From assembly GCA_047600765.1 (NCBI GenBank), contig JASGKF010000002.1:744001-808000 (forward strand): a DNA stretch of 64,000 bases. The letters run 5' to 3'. Shown one piece after another: positions 41,904 to 50,507 of the stretch. The translations under genes and the position numbers were made by a program. The first letter of the stretch is position 1; every line of letters starts with the position of its first letter. Under the pieces are notes generated by a model that was not told where the DNA came from, ran no database searches, and was given only the letters and a program-made list of their open reading frames with translations. The stretch is from Viridibacterium sp047600765 (GTDB lineage Bacteria > Pseudomonadota > Gammaproteobacteria > Burkholderiales > Rhodocyclaceae).

Positions 41904-42671
41904 ATGGCACTCAATCCGCGCATCCGTGACTGGCAGGGTCGGCGTGTCTGGATCGTCGGCGCGTCGACCGGCATCGGGCTGGCCCTCGCACACAAGCTGG
42001 CCGGGCAGGGCGCACGCGTCGTGATGTCGGCGCGCAACGCGACGCGCTTGCAAGCCGCTGCTGACACGGTGCCACAGGCCGTGGCGGTACCGCTCGATGT
42101 CAGCATCGCGGCGCAATGGCCGCAGGCTGCGCAGCAGGCCAGCGTGGCGCTGGGCGCGCTAGATGTGGTTTTCTTCAACGCTGGCACCTATGCGCCGCTG
42201 CGTGCCTGGGAGCTGCAATCCGAAAGCGCGCGCGAAAGCTTCGAGACCAATGTGCTGGGCATCTACAACGGCCTGGCGGCCTGCCTGCCGTCCATGCTGG
42301 CGCGCGGTGCCGGGCATGTCGTGCTGGTGGCAAGCGTGGCAGGCTATGGCGGCTTGCCCAAGGCGCTGGCCTATGGCCCGGGCAAGGCGGCGCTCATCAA
42401 CCTTGCCGAAAGTCTCTACATGGATCTCGCGCCCCGCGGCATTGGGGTCACCCTCGTCAATCCCGGCTTCGTCGCCACGCCGCTGACGGCACAGAACGAT
42501 TTCCGCATGCCGGCGCTGATCACGGCGGAGCAGGCGGCTGACGACATCCTGCGCGGCTTGCGCGCCGGGTGCTTCGAAATCCACTTCCCGAAGCGCTTTT
42601 CGCTGTTCCTCAAATTGCTGGGCTGTTTGCCGCGCGCCTGGTACTTCCGGCTGGTGGGGCGTCTGGCATGA
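41904..42671 (+). CDS. Short-chain dehydrogenase/reductase
   Basis: 255 aa, Rossmann fold. Cofactor motif VGASTGIGLALA (about 18-29), NAG at FFNAGTYAPL, active-site Ser in VASVAGYGG, and YGPGK supplying the Tyr-x3-Lys pair. The basic Arg after strand 2 (SARNATRL) favours NADP(H). The C-terminal extension with two aromatic/basic stretches (FPKRFSLFLKLLGCLPRAWYF) may touch the membrane. Member of the light-regulated operon; overlaps the next gene by 4 bases. Confidence 0.92.
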   Translation: MALNPRIRDWQGRRVWIVGASTGIGLALAHKLAGQGARVVMSARNATRLQAAADTVPQAVAVPLDVSIAAQWPQAAQQASVALGALDVVFFNAGTYAPLRAWELQSESARESFETNVLGIYNGLAACLPSMLARGAGHVVLVASVAGYGGLPKALAYGPGKAALINLAESLYMDLAPRGIGVTLVNPGFVATPLTAQNDFRMPALITAEQAADDILRGLRAGCFEIHFPKRFSLFLKLLGCLPRAWYFRLVGRLA

Positions 42672-43108
42672 GTAACGTGAATGCCCGGCTGGAGGCCCTG
42701 GTGCGCTGGTACGAGACGCTGACGCCAGCCAGCGTGGCGCAGGTGGCGACGCACTACGCGGCAGATGCGCATTTCGTCGATCCCTTCAACGATGTGCGCG
42801 GTGTCGAAGCCATTGCGGCGATCTTCGAGCACATGTTCCGGCAGGTCGAGCTGCCTCGTTTCGTGGTGGAACGGGCGTTTGTCCACGACAGGGAGGCCAT
42901 GCTGCGCTGGAGTTTCGAGTTCGTCTCGCAGGGCCGGGCGCATGTCGTGCCGGGCGCGACGGCACTTTCCTTCGACGCCGACGGCAAGGTCTGCCAGCAC
43001 CGGGATTACTGGGATCCGGCGCGCGAAATCTACGCTGGGCTGCCCCTCATCGGGCCCCTCATCCGCTGGCTGACGCGCCGGCTGACTGCCCCCATGGCCC
43101 GCCTTTAG
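42668..43108 (+). CDS. NTF2-like (SnoaL-fold) protein
   Basis: 146 aa, from ATG 42668 overlapping the SDR stop. The NTF2/SnoaL pattern is clear: VRWYETLTPASVAQVATHYAADAHFVDPFNDVRGVEAI, then a closing strand set with HVVPGATALSFDADGKVCQHRDYWD. It is the last gene of the light-regulated operon and a regular partner of its SDR in related clusters. May bind or isomerise a small lipid-derived molecule (inference). Confidence 0.88.
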   Translation: MSNVNARLEALVRWYETLTPASVAQVATHYAADAHFVDPFNDVRGVEAIAAIFEHMFRQVELPRFVVERAFVHDREAMLRWSFEFVSQGRAHVVPGATALSFDADGKVCQHRDYWDPAREIYAGLPLIGPLIRWLTRRLTAPMARL

Positions 43109-43127
43109 CAAAAACCTCGCAGATTGG

Positions 43128-43154
43128 GTTACCCTTCGCGAACTGCAGGGTAAC
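43128..43154. repeat. Inverted repeat after the light-regulated operon
   Basis: A perfect 8-bp pair GTTACCCT / AGGGTAAC (43128-43135, 43147-43154) is nested in a looser pair, GCAAAAACC and GGTTTTTCGC. It could be a weak terminator or a regulator site for the response-regulator gene at 43347. The rest of the 238-base gap 43109-43346 shows nothing clear. Confidence 0.4.
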
Positions 43155-43346
43155 GTTGTACTCCGTTAGCGGTTTTTCGCAGCGGTTTGTGACAGCAATA
43201 TCCGGCTCGACAGGAATCGTCGGGTCGCGCGGAAAGGAGTTCGGACGACCGGCGAATTTTTGCCGTGACGGGCCGGAGTCGCAGCGGTCGATGCAGGACT
43301 GGTTGCGGGCGCGACGTTGATGTGGGTACGACGTGAGAAAGCCAAG

Positions 43347-43985
43347 ATGAACCCGTTTGTTCGCAACATCCTGCTCGTGGACGACCACGCGCTCCTGCAA
43401 CACGCTCTGTCGGCCATGCTTGAGCCGCTTCTCTCCGGGGGGCACATCACCTGTGCATCCACCGCGCAGGAAGCCGTGGCAGCGCTGCGCAGCGGTACCA
43501 AATTCCATCTCGTCCTGCTGGACCTGAAGCTGCCCGACAGCGACGGCCTGCGCCTGCTGAGCACCTTGCGCCGCGAAGCGCCGGGCGTGCCGGTGGCCGT
43601 GTTTTCCGGTCAGGACGCACCGATTTATCGTCAGCTTGCACGTGAAGCCGATGTCGATGGCTTCCTCAGCAAGTCGATGGCGCCCAACGCCCTCGTCGAA
43701 GGCGTACGCGTGCTGCTCTCCGGCCGCCGCTTCTTCGACGAGCCGGTGCGCGCGCTGGGCGAGAGCCGCCCGCGCCCCAAGCTGAGCCCCAAGCAGGAAC
43801 GCGTGCTCTGCTGTTTGATGGAAGGCCTGTCGAACAAGGAGATCGCGATCAAGCTCGATCTCTCCGAGCGTACGGTCAAGATGCACCTGACCTCGGTCTA
43901 CCAGGTGCTGGGCGTGAATACGCGCTCGCAGGCCATCCTCGTTGGTCAATCCCTCAACCTGGCGATGCCTTCCGACGATGCGTGA
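43347..43985 (+). CDS. LuxR-type (NarL/FixJ) response regulator
   Basis: 212 aa. Receiver domain with phospho-site Asp59 (LVLLDLKLPDSDG) and acidic Asp12/Asp13. The C-terminal LuxR helix-turn-helix (about 145-205) reads LSPKQERVLCCLMEGLSNKEIAIKLDLSERTVKMHLTSVYQVLG. The start at 43347 (MNPFVRN) is chosen; an ATG 27 bases earlier is possible and ribosome sites are weak. It overlaps the histidine-kinase-like gene, which should be its partner. Confidence 0.92.
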   Translation: MNPFVRNILLVDDHALLQHALSAMLEPLLSGGHITCASTAQEAVAALRSGTKFHLVLLDLKLPDSDGLRLLSTLRREAPGVPVAVFSGQDAPIYRQLAREADVDGFLSKSMAPNALVEGVRVLLSGRRFFDEPVRALGESRPRPKLSPKQERVLCCLMEGLSNKEIAIKLDLSERTVKMHLTSVYQVLGVNTRSQAILVGQSLNLAMPSDDA

Positions 43986-44868
43986 GGCGAGCGCCGCACG
44001 CGGACTGCTGATTGCCCTTGTCGCGGCACTGATGGCGTCAGCTGGCCTGATGCTGAGCCTGTCGTTGGTCTCGCCGCTCAATATCGTCTGGTTCCTGGTG
44101 CTGCTGGGCAGCCTGCTGTGGGCGCTGTGGCGCGTCTACCAGTGCATGGCACGTCCGCGCGAAGAGGTGGCAGCGGCACCCGAGGTCAAGCAGGACACGG
44201 GTTCGCAGGACGCACTGTCTTTCCTGTCGGTCGTTGGTCACGATCTGCGCCAGCCGCTGCAGGCCCTGTCGTTGTACTCGGCAACGCTGGCTACGCATGA
44301 GCTGCAACCCAACTCGCGTCAGCTCGTGGCGGGCATGGAGACGGCGGCCGAAACGCTGTCGCTGCAGTTCGAAGACGTGATGGCCATCGCCAAGCTGGAT
44401 TCCGGCCGCATCGCGTTCGATCTCAAGCCGGTCTCGCTCGGTGCGCTGATGACCAGCACGGTCGCGGCCTGGCTGGGCGAGGCGCATACGCGCTCGATCC
44501 ATCTGCGTTATGTGCCCACCAGCATCAAGGTGTGGGCCGACGAAGCGCAGCTGGCACGCGTGCTCGATAAGCTCGTCTCGCATGCCCTGCGCATGACCGA
44601 AGAAGGTGGTGTGCTGATCGGCTGTCGCCGCCGTGGCAGCCAGGTGTGGCTGGAGGTGCGCGACACCAGTGGTGGCGTGGCACCCGAGCTGCAGGACTTG
44701 GTGTTCAAGCCCTTCTCGACTTATGGCCAGCGCCTGCCTGACCGCGCATTGGGTCTCGTGCTGGCACAGCGCATCGTGAAGCGTCTGGGCGGCAACCTCG
44801 TGCATCGCTCGCGCGACGGGCGCGGCAGCGTCTACACCATGTCTTTCGAGCGCTATACCGCGAAGTAG
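43978..44868 (+). CDS. Histidine-kinase-like protein with a degenerate ATP site
   Basis: 296 aa. Two membrane helices (about 8-30 and 34-52) and almost no external loop. The dimerisation helix is normal: His88 in SVVGHDLRQPLQALSLYS. The ATPase domain is altered: the N-box, normally with two Asn (NLxxNAxxxT), reads LDKLVSHALRMT, and the G-box GLGLA reads GLVLA. The D-box DTSGGVAPE is near normal. It may be a weak kinase or mainly a phosphatase for the response regulator with which it overlaps. A SixA gene converges 11 bases away. Confidence 0.85.
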   Translation: MREASAARGLLIALVAALMASAGLMLSLSLVSPLNIVWFLVLLGSLLWALWRVYQCMARPREEVAAAPEVKQDTGSQDALSFLSVVGHDLRQPLQALSLYSATLATHELQPNSRQLVAGMETAAETLSLQFEDVMAIAKLDSGRIAFDLKPVSLGALMTSTVAAWLGEAHTRSIHLRYVPTSIKVWADEAQLARVLDKLVSHALRMTEEGGVLIGCRRRGSQVWLEVRDTSGGVAPELQDLVFKPFSTYGQRLPDRALGLVLAQRIVKRLGGNLVHRSRDGRGSVYTMSFERYTAK

Positions 44869-44879
44869 GTCCTGCTCGT

Positions 44880-45332
44880 TCAGAGCATGTCGGCCGAGAC
44901 GACAGCGCGCAGCACCACCTGCTCCTGATCATCGCGTTCGCGCAGCTTGAACCACCACAGCGCGCCTTTGCGGAAGCTCAGTTCCTCGTCAACACCTGAC
45001 AGCAGCAGCGAAGCCGCACGCCCCAGCGAAGGCTGGTGACCGACCACCATCACCGATCCCCCTGCACTGGGCCAGCCCGTGGCCGCCAGCAGGGTCGGTG
45101 CGTCGGATCGTGTGCTGACGTCTTCGCAGGTCTCGAAGCGCTTTGTCCAGGCGAGAACGGTTTGTTGTGTGCGCAGCGCCGGGCTGGCCAGGATGCGGAT
45201 GTCGGCCGGGGCGTGCTCGTCGAGCCAGGAGGCAATGCGTTGTGCCTGCTTGAGGCCCTTGGCGGTCAGGGGGCGGGTTTCGTCGGGGCTGCCGTCGGCA
45301 GCTTCGGCGTGGCGCCAGAGCAGGAGATCCAT
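44880..45332 (-). CDS. sixA: Phosphohistidine phosphatase SixA
   Basis: 150 aa, histidine-phosphatase superfamily. The catalytic RHAE motif is at residues 7-10 (His8), with ASPALRTQQT and the second His in VVGHQPSLG. SixA removes phosphate from phospho-His proteins. It follows CYTH-CHAD on the same strand, separated by 37 bases. Start ATG 45332 (MDLLLWRHAE) gives the usual family length. Confidence 0.92.
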   Translation of the reverse strand: MDLLLWRHAEAADGSPDETRPLTAKGLKQAQRIASWLDEHAPADIRILASPALRTQQTVLAWTKRFETCEDVSTRSDAPTLLAATGWPSAGGSVMVVGHQPSLGRAASLLLSGVDEELSFRKGALWWFKLRERDDQEQVVLRAVVSADML

Positions 45333-45369
45333 AGACTTCTTGTGATGGTCGACGGTTGCAAAAGGGTGA

Positions 45370-46911
45370 CTATTTTGCGCCCTTTGCGTTACGCGATTTT
45401 TGCCATGGCGGCGTTTCGTCGAGCAGGCTGGCGACGCGCTTGAGCGCGCGGCTGCCGCGCTTCTCGGCATGGGCTGCATGCCAGCCGCCGATCCAGACGA
45501 TGGCCGCTGCGGTTTCCGGGTGTTGGACCTGCCAGCCGCCCAGGCGTTCCAGTCCGACAGCCACGTCGTTGATTTCGCCCAGGCTGTCGAGCGCATCGCC
45601 GAGCGTGCGCTGGTAGCGCCGCATGGTCTTGTCATCGAACAGGCTGGCGAAGAAGTCGCTGGCATAGCGCAGGCGTTTGCAGGCAATGCGCAGGCTGTGC
45701 AGGTCCTTGGCTGCGGCACTGCTGGCGGCCAGGGTCAGGCGGGCTGCGACGCGTTTGCGCAGTCGGCGCAGGCTGTCGGCAGCGAAGTTGACGAGTCGTG
45801 CCGGCTCGGCGTCGTCGATGCTTTCCGTGGCGTGATCGAGCAGTGCTTGCAGGGCCTTGAGGAACTGCAGCAGGAGCAGGCGGCTGGGGGCGGCAGCCAG
45901 CACCTGCAGGGCCTGGGTGCGGGCCCTGGCTGCCGTGACGGCAACGTGTGCATCCAGTGCCGCGAAGTCAGGCGCAGCGCTGGCGCTGGCGGGCGCTGAC
46001 AGCACGCTTTCGCGCATGACGTCCATGTCGCGCGCACCGCCCAGCGAGGCGGCGAGGTGGCCAAGTTCAAGCTGCCAGTGCCCGGCAAAGCCCAGAGGCA
46101 GGTGCGCTTCGAAGACGCGCAGCAGGGTGCGCAGGCGGCGCAGCGCGACGCGCAGCTGATGGATGAATTCGGGGTCGTCGTGCTGCAGGGCGCCGAGCAT
46201 GTTGCCTTGCCAGCAGCGCAGCGTGTCGCTGGCGAGCTGATGGAAGGCCTCGGTCAGCGTCATGTCCGCCGTCAGGCGATTGCGTGGTGCGCGCAGGGCG
46301 GTTGGTGGCGTGTCGAGAAACAGCTGGTAGCCGCGCTCGGCCTTGCTGGTGTCTTCGGGTGTGAGGGGCAGGTCGATCGCCAGTTGCATGGCCAGATCGA
46401 TGAGGTCGCTGCCGCGGCCTTCGACCAGCTCAAGCTCCAGTTCGGCGATAGGGCGTTCCTTGTTGCCGGCATGCACGCTGCCGGTGTCGAGCATCACCAG
46501 GATGCATACGCCCGCGCGCGGTCTGTACTCACGGGTCTCCCGCCGGAAGACTGTAGAGAACAGCGGGGTGATTTCGTCGGCATGCGTTTCGAGCAGCGCG
46601 CGTGTGGCCTCATCGTTGACGTGCGAGAAATCAAAGGCATCACGGAACGGGTGTTCCCACTCCGGGCGTGCAGACAGTCCACCGGCCGAAGCGCGTGCGC
46701 ACTTGATCGTCTGCAGCGTGCGGTTGCCGATGCGGCGCGTGCGCAGGGCGATGCGTGCATCGCCCAGCAGCAGGCCGGGCGTGTCGAAGTAGACGTTCTC
46801 CAGCGTGTTGGCACGCCCGACCTTGGTGGCGCCAGCGATGAGCGGGTGAGCGGCGATCTGCGCCTGGGCGCCGGGCGGGAAGGCCAGCTTGAGTTCGATT
46901 TCCAGAGCCAT
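45370..46911 (-). CDS. CYTH and CHAD domain protein (inorganic triphosphatase-like)
   Basis: 513 aa. The N-terminal CYTH domain (1-200) opens with EIELKL, the triphosphate tunnel motif. Basic residues in RTRRIGNRTLQTIKCA and acidic pairs further on (ELELVEG) fit metal-dependent triphosphate hydrolysis. The C-terminal CHAD domain (about 220-500) is helical with regular His and Arg (FIHQLRVALRRLRTLL, SLRIACKRLRYASDFF), which bind polyphosphate. Related to YgiF of E. coli. The CHAD-SixA neighbourhood suggests a role in phosphate/polyphosphate metabolism. Confidence 0.93.
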   Translation of the reverse strand: MALEIELKLAFPPGAQAQIAAHPLIAGATKVGRANTLENVYFDTPGLLLGDARIALRTRRIGNRTLQTIKCARASAGGLSARPEWEHPFRDAFDFSHVNDEATRALLETHADEITPLFSTVFRRETREYRPRAGVCILVMLDTGSVHAGNKERPIAELELELVEGRGSDLIDLAMQLAIDLPLTPEDTSKAERGYQLFLDTPPTALRAPRNRLTADMTLTEAFHQLASDTLRCWQGNMLGALQHDDPEFIHQLRVALRRLRTLLRVFEAHLPLGFAGHWQLELGHLAASLGGARDMDVMRESVLSAPASASAAPDFAALDAHVAVTAARARTQALQVLAAAPSRLLLLQFLKALQALLDHATESIDDAEPARLVNFAADSLRRLRKRVAARLTLAASSAAAKDLHSLRIACKRLRYASDFFASLFDDKTMRRYQRTLGDALDSLGEINDVAVGLERLGGWQVQHPETAAAIVWIGGWHAAHAEKRGSRALKRVASLLDETPPWQKSRNAKGAK

Positions 46912-47058
46912 GGGTGGGGAGGCGGCGGGGGCGGCTGTAATGGGGCCGCAATATACCGGGCCCGGGCCATTGCGATCTACCGCGCGAATGTGACAACGCG
47001 GGACACCCGCAGCAAGCCTGATGCGACGCCAGGGGCCGACAGCTCCTGCGGCAGGTGC

Positions 47059-47556
47059 TCAGCTGTCTGTCGCAGAGTCGGTGGCGCGCCAGTGGCCTGA
47101 TTTGCCGCCGGACTTTTCGAGCAGGCGGACCGATTCGATGATCATGCCGCGATCCATGGCCTTGAGCATGTCATACAGCGTGAGCAGCGCGACGCTGACG
47201 GCGGTCATGGCTTCCATCTCGACGCCGGTGCGGCCGACTGTTTCGGTGGTGGCCGTGCAGCGCACGCTGCTGGCGGCTTCGTCGATGTCGAACTGCACGT
47301 TGACATGGGTCAGTGGCAAGGGGTGGCACAGCGGGATCAGCTCGCCCGTGCGCTTGGACGCCATGATGGCGGCGACGCGTGCAACGCCGATCACGTCGCC
47401 CTTGCCGGCGGTGCCGGTCAGCACGCGTTGCAAGGTGGCAGGCTGCATGCGGATGCTGCCGGCCGCAATGGCGCGGCGTGCGGTTTCGGCCTTGTTGCCC
47501 ACGTTGACCATGTGGGCATCGCCGGCGGCGTTAAAGTGGGTAAGTTTGTCGGTCAT
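47059..47556 (-). CDS. moaC: Cyclic pyranopterin monophosphate synthase MoaC
   Basis: 165 aa. Works after MoaA in molybdenum cofactor synthesis. Conserved segments are MVNVGNKAETARRAIA, GVARVAAIMASKRTGELIPLCHPLPLTHV and VEMEAMTAVSVALLTLYDMLKAMDR, with the catalytic Lys/Asp region intact. It diverges from the BepA-like gene. moaA and mobA lie 5 kb away. No strong ribosome site is seen before ATG 47556. Confidence 0.97.
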   Translation of the reverse strand: MTDKLTHFNAAGDAHMVNVGNKAETARRAIAAGSIRMQPATLQRVLTGTAGKGDVIGVARVAAIMASKRTGELIPLCHPLPLTHVNVQFDIDEAASSVRCTATTETVGRTGVEMEAMTAVSVALLTLYDMLKAMDRGMIIESVRLLEKSGGKSGHWRATDSATDS

Positions 47557-47615
47557 GGTTGTGAATGCTTACAACTTCGCTCCGGCGGTTGCGGAGGCAG
47601 CGCTATCATAACGCC

Positions 47616-49103
47616 ATGCCACTTCCCCATGATTCCCTCCGCGGGTTCGCCCGGCGGGCACTGTGTGTCGCGCTGGCCGCCAGTCTTGCCATCCACCCGG
47701 TGGCGGCGCAATTGCCGGAGCTGGGCGACGCATCGCAATCCGTGTTGTCGGCGGCGAAGGAGCGCAGCATCGGCGAGACGGCGATGCGCGAGATCCGGCA
47801 GTACGAGCCGAGCTACATCGACGATGCCGAGGTCGAGTACTACCTGAACCGCGTCGGTTGACGCCTCGTGCAGGTGACGGACGCCAAGCCAGAGGACTTC
47901 CACTTCTTCGCCCTGCGTGACCCCACCATCAACGCGTTCGCAATGCCCGGTGGTTTCATAGGCGTGCACTCCGGCCTGGTGCTGGCCAGCCAGAGCGAGT
48001 CGGAATTGGCGGGCGTGCTGGCGCACGAAATCGGTCACGTCCAGCAGCACCACATCGCGCGCATGCTGGACAAACAGAGCACGGCCAGTGCCACCATGCT
48101 GGCGGCATTCCTGCTGGCGATTCTCGCCGCCGGGCGCGGGCCGAGTGGCTCGGCGATGGCGCAGGCGACGCTGGCCGGCACGCAGGCGGCGCTGATCCAG
48201 AACCAGCTCAGCTATTCGCAGGATTTCGAGCGTGAGGCGGACCGCATCGGTTTCCAGACCCTGTCGGCGTCCGGTTTCGACGTGCGCGGCATGGCAAACT
48301 TTTTCGAGCGTCTCGGCAAAGCGATGCGCACTTCCGAGCGCTCGGAAACGGCCTATCTGCGCACCCACCCGCTGAGTGTTGAACGCATGGCTGACATGCA
48401 GGGGCGCGCGCAGGGTGCTGTGCCAGGTGTAGTGGCTGACAGCAACGATTACGTGCTGATCCGCGCCAGGATGGATGCGGAAGCGGGTCTTCCCAAGGAC
48501 GCCTTGGTGCGCATTCAGGCAAGACAGGCACCGCGGCGTCAGGACCAGGCCGCCAAGCTGTATGCACTGGCACGCGTCTATACGCGTGACAACCGTGCAG
48601 CCGAGGCACAGAAGGCCTTGGCCGACTTGCGTGCCATGCGTTTCGAATCGCCGCTGGTGGATTCCATGGTCGCCGACATGTTGCTGCGTCAGGGCAAAGC
48701 GGCCGAGGCCGAGCAGGTCTGCAGTCAGGCGTTTGCGCGCTATTCCGATGCGCGCTTCCTGTTGCTCTGCCAGGTGCAGGCGCTGACTGAAAGCGGCAAG
48801 CCTGAGCGCGCGGCGCAGATGGCCCGTGATGCCCTGGTCGATACGCCCAGTGATGAGCGCTTGTGGATCCTGCAGGCCAAGGCCTATGCGGCACAGGGCA
48901 AGGTGGTCGAGCAACAGCGCGCGATGGCCGAGTTGTACGTCGTGCGCGGCAATCTGATCGCGGCGGTCGAGCAGCTACAGCTTGCCCAGCGCGGTGGTGG
49001 GGGCGACTTCTACACGCAGTCCGCCGTCGATTCGCGCCTGCGCGAACTGCGTAACCGCTTGCGCGAGGAGCGCCGGGAGGGGCGGCCGAACGGGCTACAA
49101 TAA
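47616..49103 (+). pseudogene. bepA: BepA-like M48 metalloprotease with an in-frame stop
   Basis: Periplasmic outer-membrane-protein quality protease with TPR repeats. The signal peptide (ALCVALAASLAIHPVAA) and ELGDASQSVLSAAKERSIGE are followed by YYLNRVG, TGA (47859-47861), then RLVQVTDAKPEDFHFFALRDPTINAFAMPGG in the same frame. The family normally reads straight through here (LNRLGxRLV). The zinc motif HEIGHVQQHH, the third ligand region (EREADRIGF) and the C-terminal TPRs are intact. A single CGA-to-TGA change or a consensus error would explain it. Reinitiation at GTG 47868 would lack the export signal. Confidence 0.85.
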
Positions 49104-49133
49104 GCCCCTCTGCCACTTCCCACCGGGGCCTCC

Positions 49134-49367
49134 ATGCACACCCACGATCAGGAACTCGACGTGCGCGGCCTGCAGTGCCCGCTGCCCATCCTGCGCACCA
49201 AGAAAGCCCTCGCCGACATGACGACCGGGCAGGTCTTGCGCGTCGTGGCGACCGATCCGGGCACGGTCAAGGATTTCGCGGCCTTCGCGCGCCAGACCGG
49301 GCATGAACTGCTGGCACCCGGCGACGGCCCGGGGCCGGAGTTCGTTTTCCTTATCCGCAGGAAGTAA
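49134..49367 (+). CDS. TusA/SirA-family sulfur carrier protein
   Basis: 77 aa. The CPLPIL motif supplies the sulfur-carrying Cys15 (LDVRGLQCPLPILRTKKAL). TusA proteins pass sulfane sulfur to tRNA thiolation or molybdenum cofactor pathways; the nearby moaA/moaC/mobA genes make the latter worth noting. Followed 4 bases later by yaeQ. Confidence 0.92.
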   Translation: MHTHDQELDVRGLQCPLPILRTKKALADMTTGQVLRVVATDPGTVKDFAAFARQTGHELLAPGDGPGPEFVFLIRRK

Positions 49368-49370
49368 GCC

Positions 49371-49910
49371 TTGGCTCTTCGTTCCGTTGTTTACAAGGTC
49401 GATCTGGGCATCTCTGATCTCGACCGTCAGTACTACGCCACTCACAACCTGACCCTGGCGCGTCATCCCTCCGAAACAGACGAGCGCCTGATGGTGCGCC
49501 TGCTGGCTTTCATCCTGCACGCCAGCGAGTCGCTGGAGTTCGGCAAAGGCTTGTCGAGCGATGACGAGCCTGCACTGTGGGACCGCGACCTGACTGGCGC
49601 CGTGACGCGCTGGATCGAGGTCGGCCAGCCCGACGAGCGACTGCTGCGCAGAGCCTGCGGCAAGGCGGACGAAGTGGTGCTGTATGCCTACGGCCGCGCC
49701 GTGGACGTGTGGTGGCGGCAGAACGCGTCGGCGCTGCGCAAGCTCGACAAGCTGCGCGTCTGGAAACTCGACGAGTCGATCTGTGCAGACCTGCTGCGCT
49801 TTGCCGAACGCAACATGCAGCTGCAGGCGACCTTGCAGGACGGTGAGCTGATGCTGTCGGGCGAGGGCGATACGGTACAGATCCGCCCTGTGCTGATGGG
49901 CGATGCCTGA
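49371..49910 (+). CDS. yaeQ: YaeQ family protein
   Basis: 179 aa, PD-(D/E)xK-like fold. Starts at TTG 49371 with AGGAAG 6 bases upstream. Family segments: ALRSVVYKVDLGISDLDR, LTLARHPSETDERLMVRLLAF, LWDRDLTGAVTRWIEVGQPDE and later RFAERNMQLQATLQDGELML. Function not established; it looks like a nuclease fold. Closely spaced with tusA and the DUF1003 gene. Confidence 0.95.
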   Translation: MALRSVVYKVDLGISDLDRQYYATHNLTLARHPSETDERLMVRLLAFILHASESLEFGKGLSSDDEPALWDRDLTGAVTRWIEVGQPDERLLRRACGKADEVVLYAYGRAVDVWWRQNASALRKLDKLRVWKLDESICADLLRFAERNMQLQATLQDGELMLSGEGDTVQIRPVLMGDA

Positions 49911-49925
49911 ACGGGGAGAGCGGCC

Positions 49926-50507
49926 ATGAAGAAAGAGGAAAGACAGATCCGCCATCTGGCCGAGCATCTGTTGCATTCCGGCGTGGGTGATCTGAGCCCG
50001 CACGAGCGACGCGCCCTCAACCGCATTGCGCGCCGCATGCAAGCCTCGCTGACGGACCCTGATGCAGATCCGAATGCCAATCCACTCAATGAGGACGGCA
50101 TTACCTTCGGCGAACGTCTGGCCGACCGCGTGGCCGAGTTCGGCGGTTCATGGAAGTTCATTTCGATCTTTGCCGTCCTCCTGATTGGCTGGGCCATCCT
50201 CAACACGGAGTTGCTGCGGGCAAAAGCCTTCGATCCTTATCCCTACGTGTTCCTCAACCTCGTGCTGTCCATGCTGGCGGCCCTGCAAGCGCCCATCATC
50301 ATGATGTCGCAGAACCGGCAGGCCGCACGCGATCGTCTGACGATGCTGCGCGACCTCGACATCAATCTCAAGGCGGAGGCATCGATCATGGCCCTGCACA
50401 AGCGCCTCGATCACCTGAGCTGGCAGCTGCTTGGCGACTTGGATCACCTGAAGCGTGCACAGCGTGAAAGTCCGCACAAGGATGCCGCGGCAGGGGGCGA
50501 AGCATGA
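49926..50507 (+). CDS. DUF1003 membrane protein
   Basis: 193 aa. DUF1003 core: FGERLADRVAEFGGSWKFI, then two membrane helices (about 80-100 and 112-135) with ILNTELLRAKAFDPYPYVFLNLVLSMLAALQAPIIMMSQNRQAARDR, then a helical tail (LRDLDINLKAEASIMALHKRLDHL). The N-terminal ~55 residues are polar. Function unknown. The ATG of rmuC overlaps its stop. Confidence 0.93.
   Translation: MKKEERQIRHLAEHLLHSGVGDLSPHERRALNRIARRMQASLTDPDADPNANPLNEDGITFGERLADRVAEFGGSWKFISIFAVLLIGWAILNTELLRAKAFDPYPYVFLNLVLSMLAALQAPIIMMSQNRQAARDRLTMLRDLDINLKAEASIMALHKRLDHLSWQLLGDLDHLKRAQRESPHKDAAAGGEA

Noticed and set aside
47859..47861. TGA in the BepA-like gene as a selenocysteine codon
   Set aside because: No SECIS-like hairpin is evident, M48 proteases have no Cys/Sec at this position, and the site is not catalytic.
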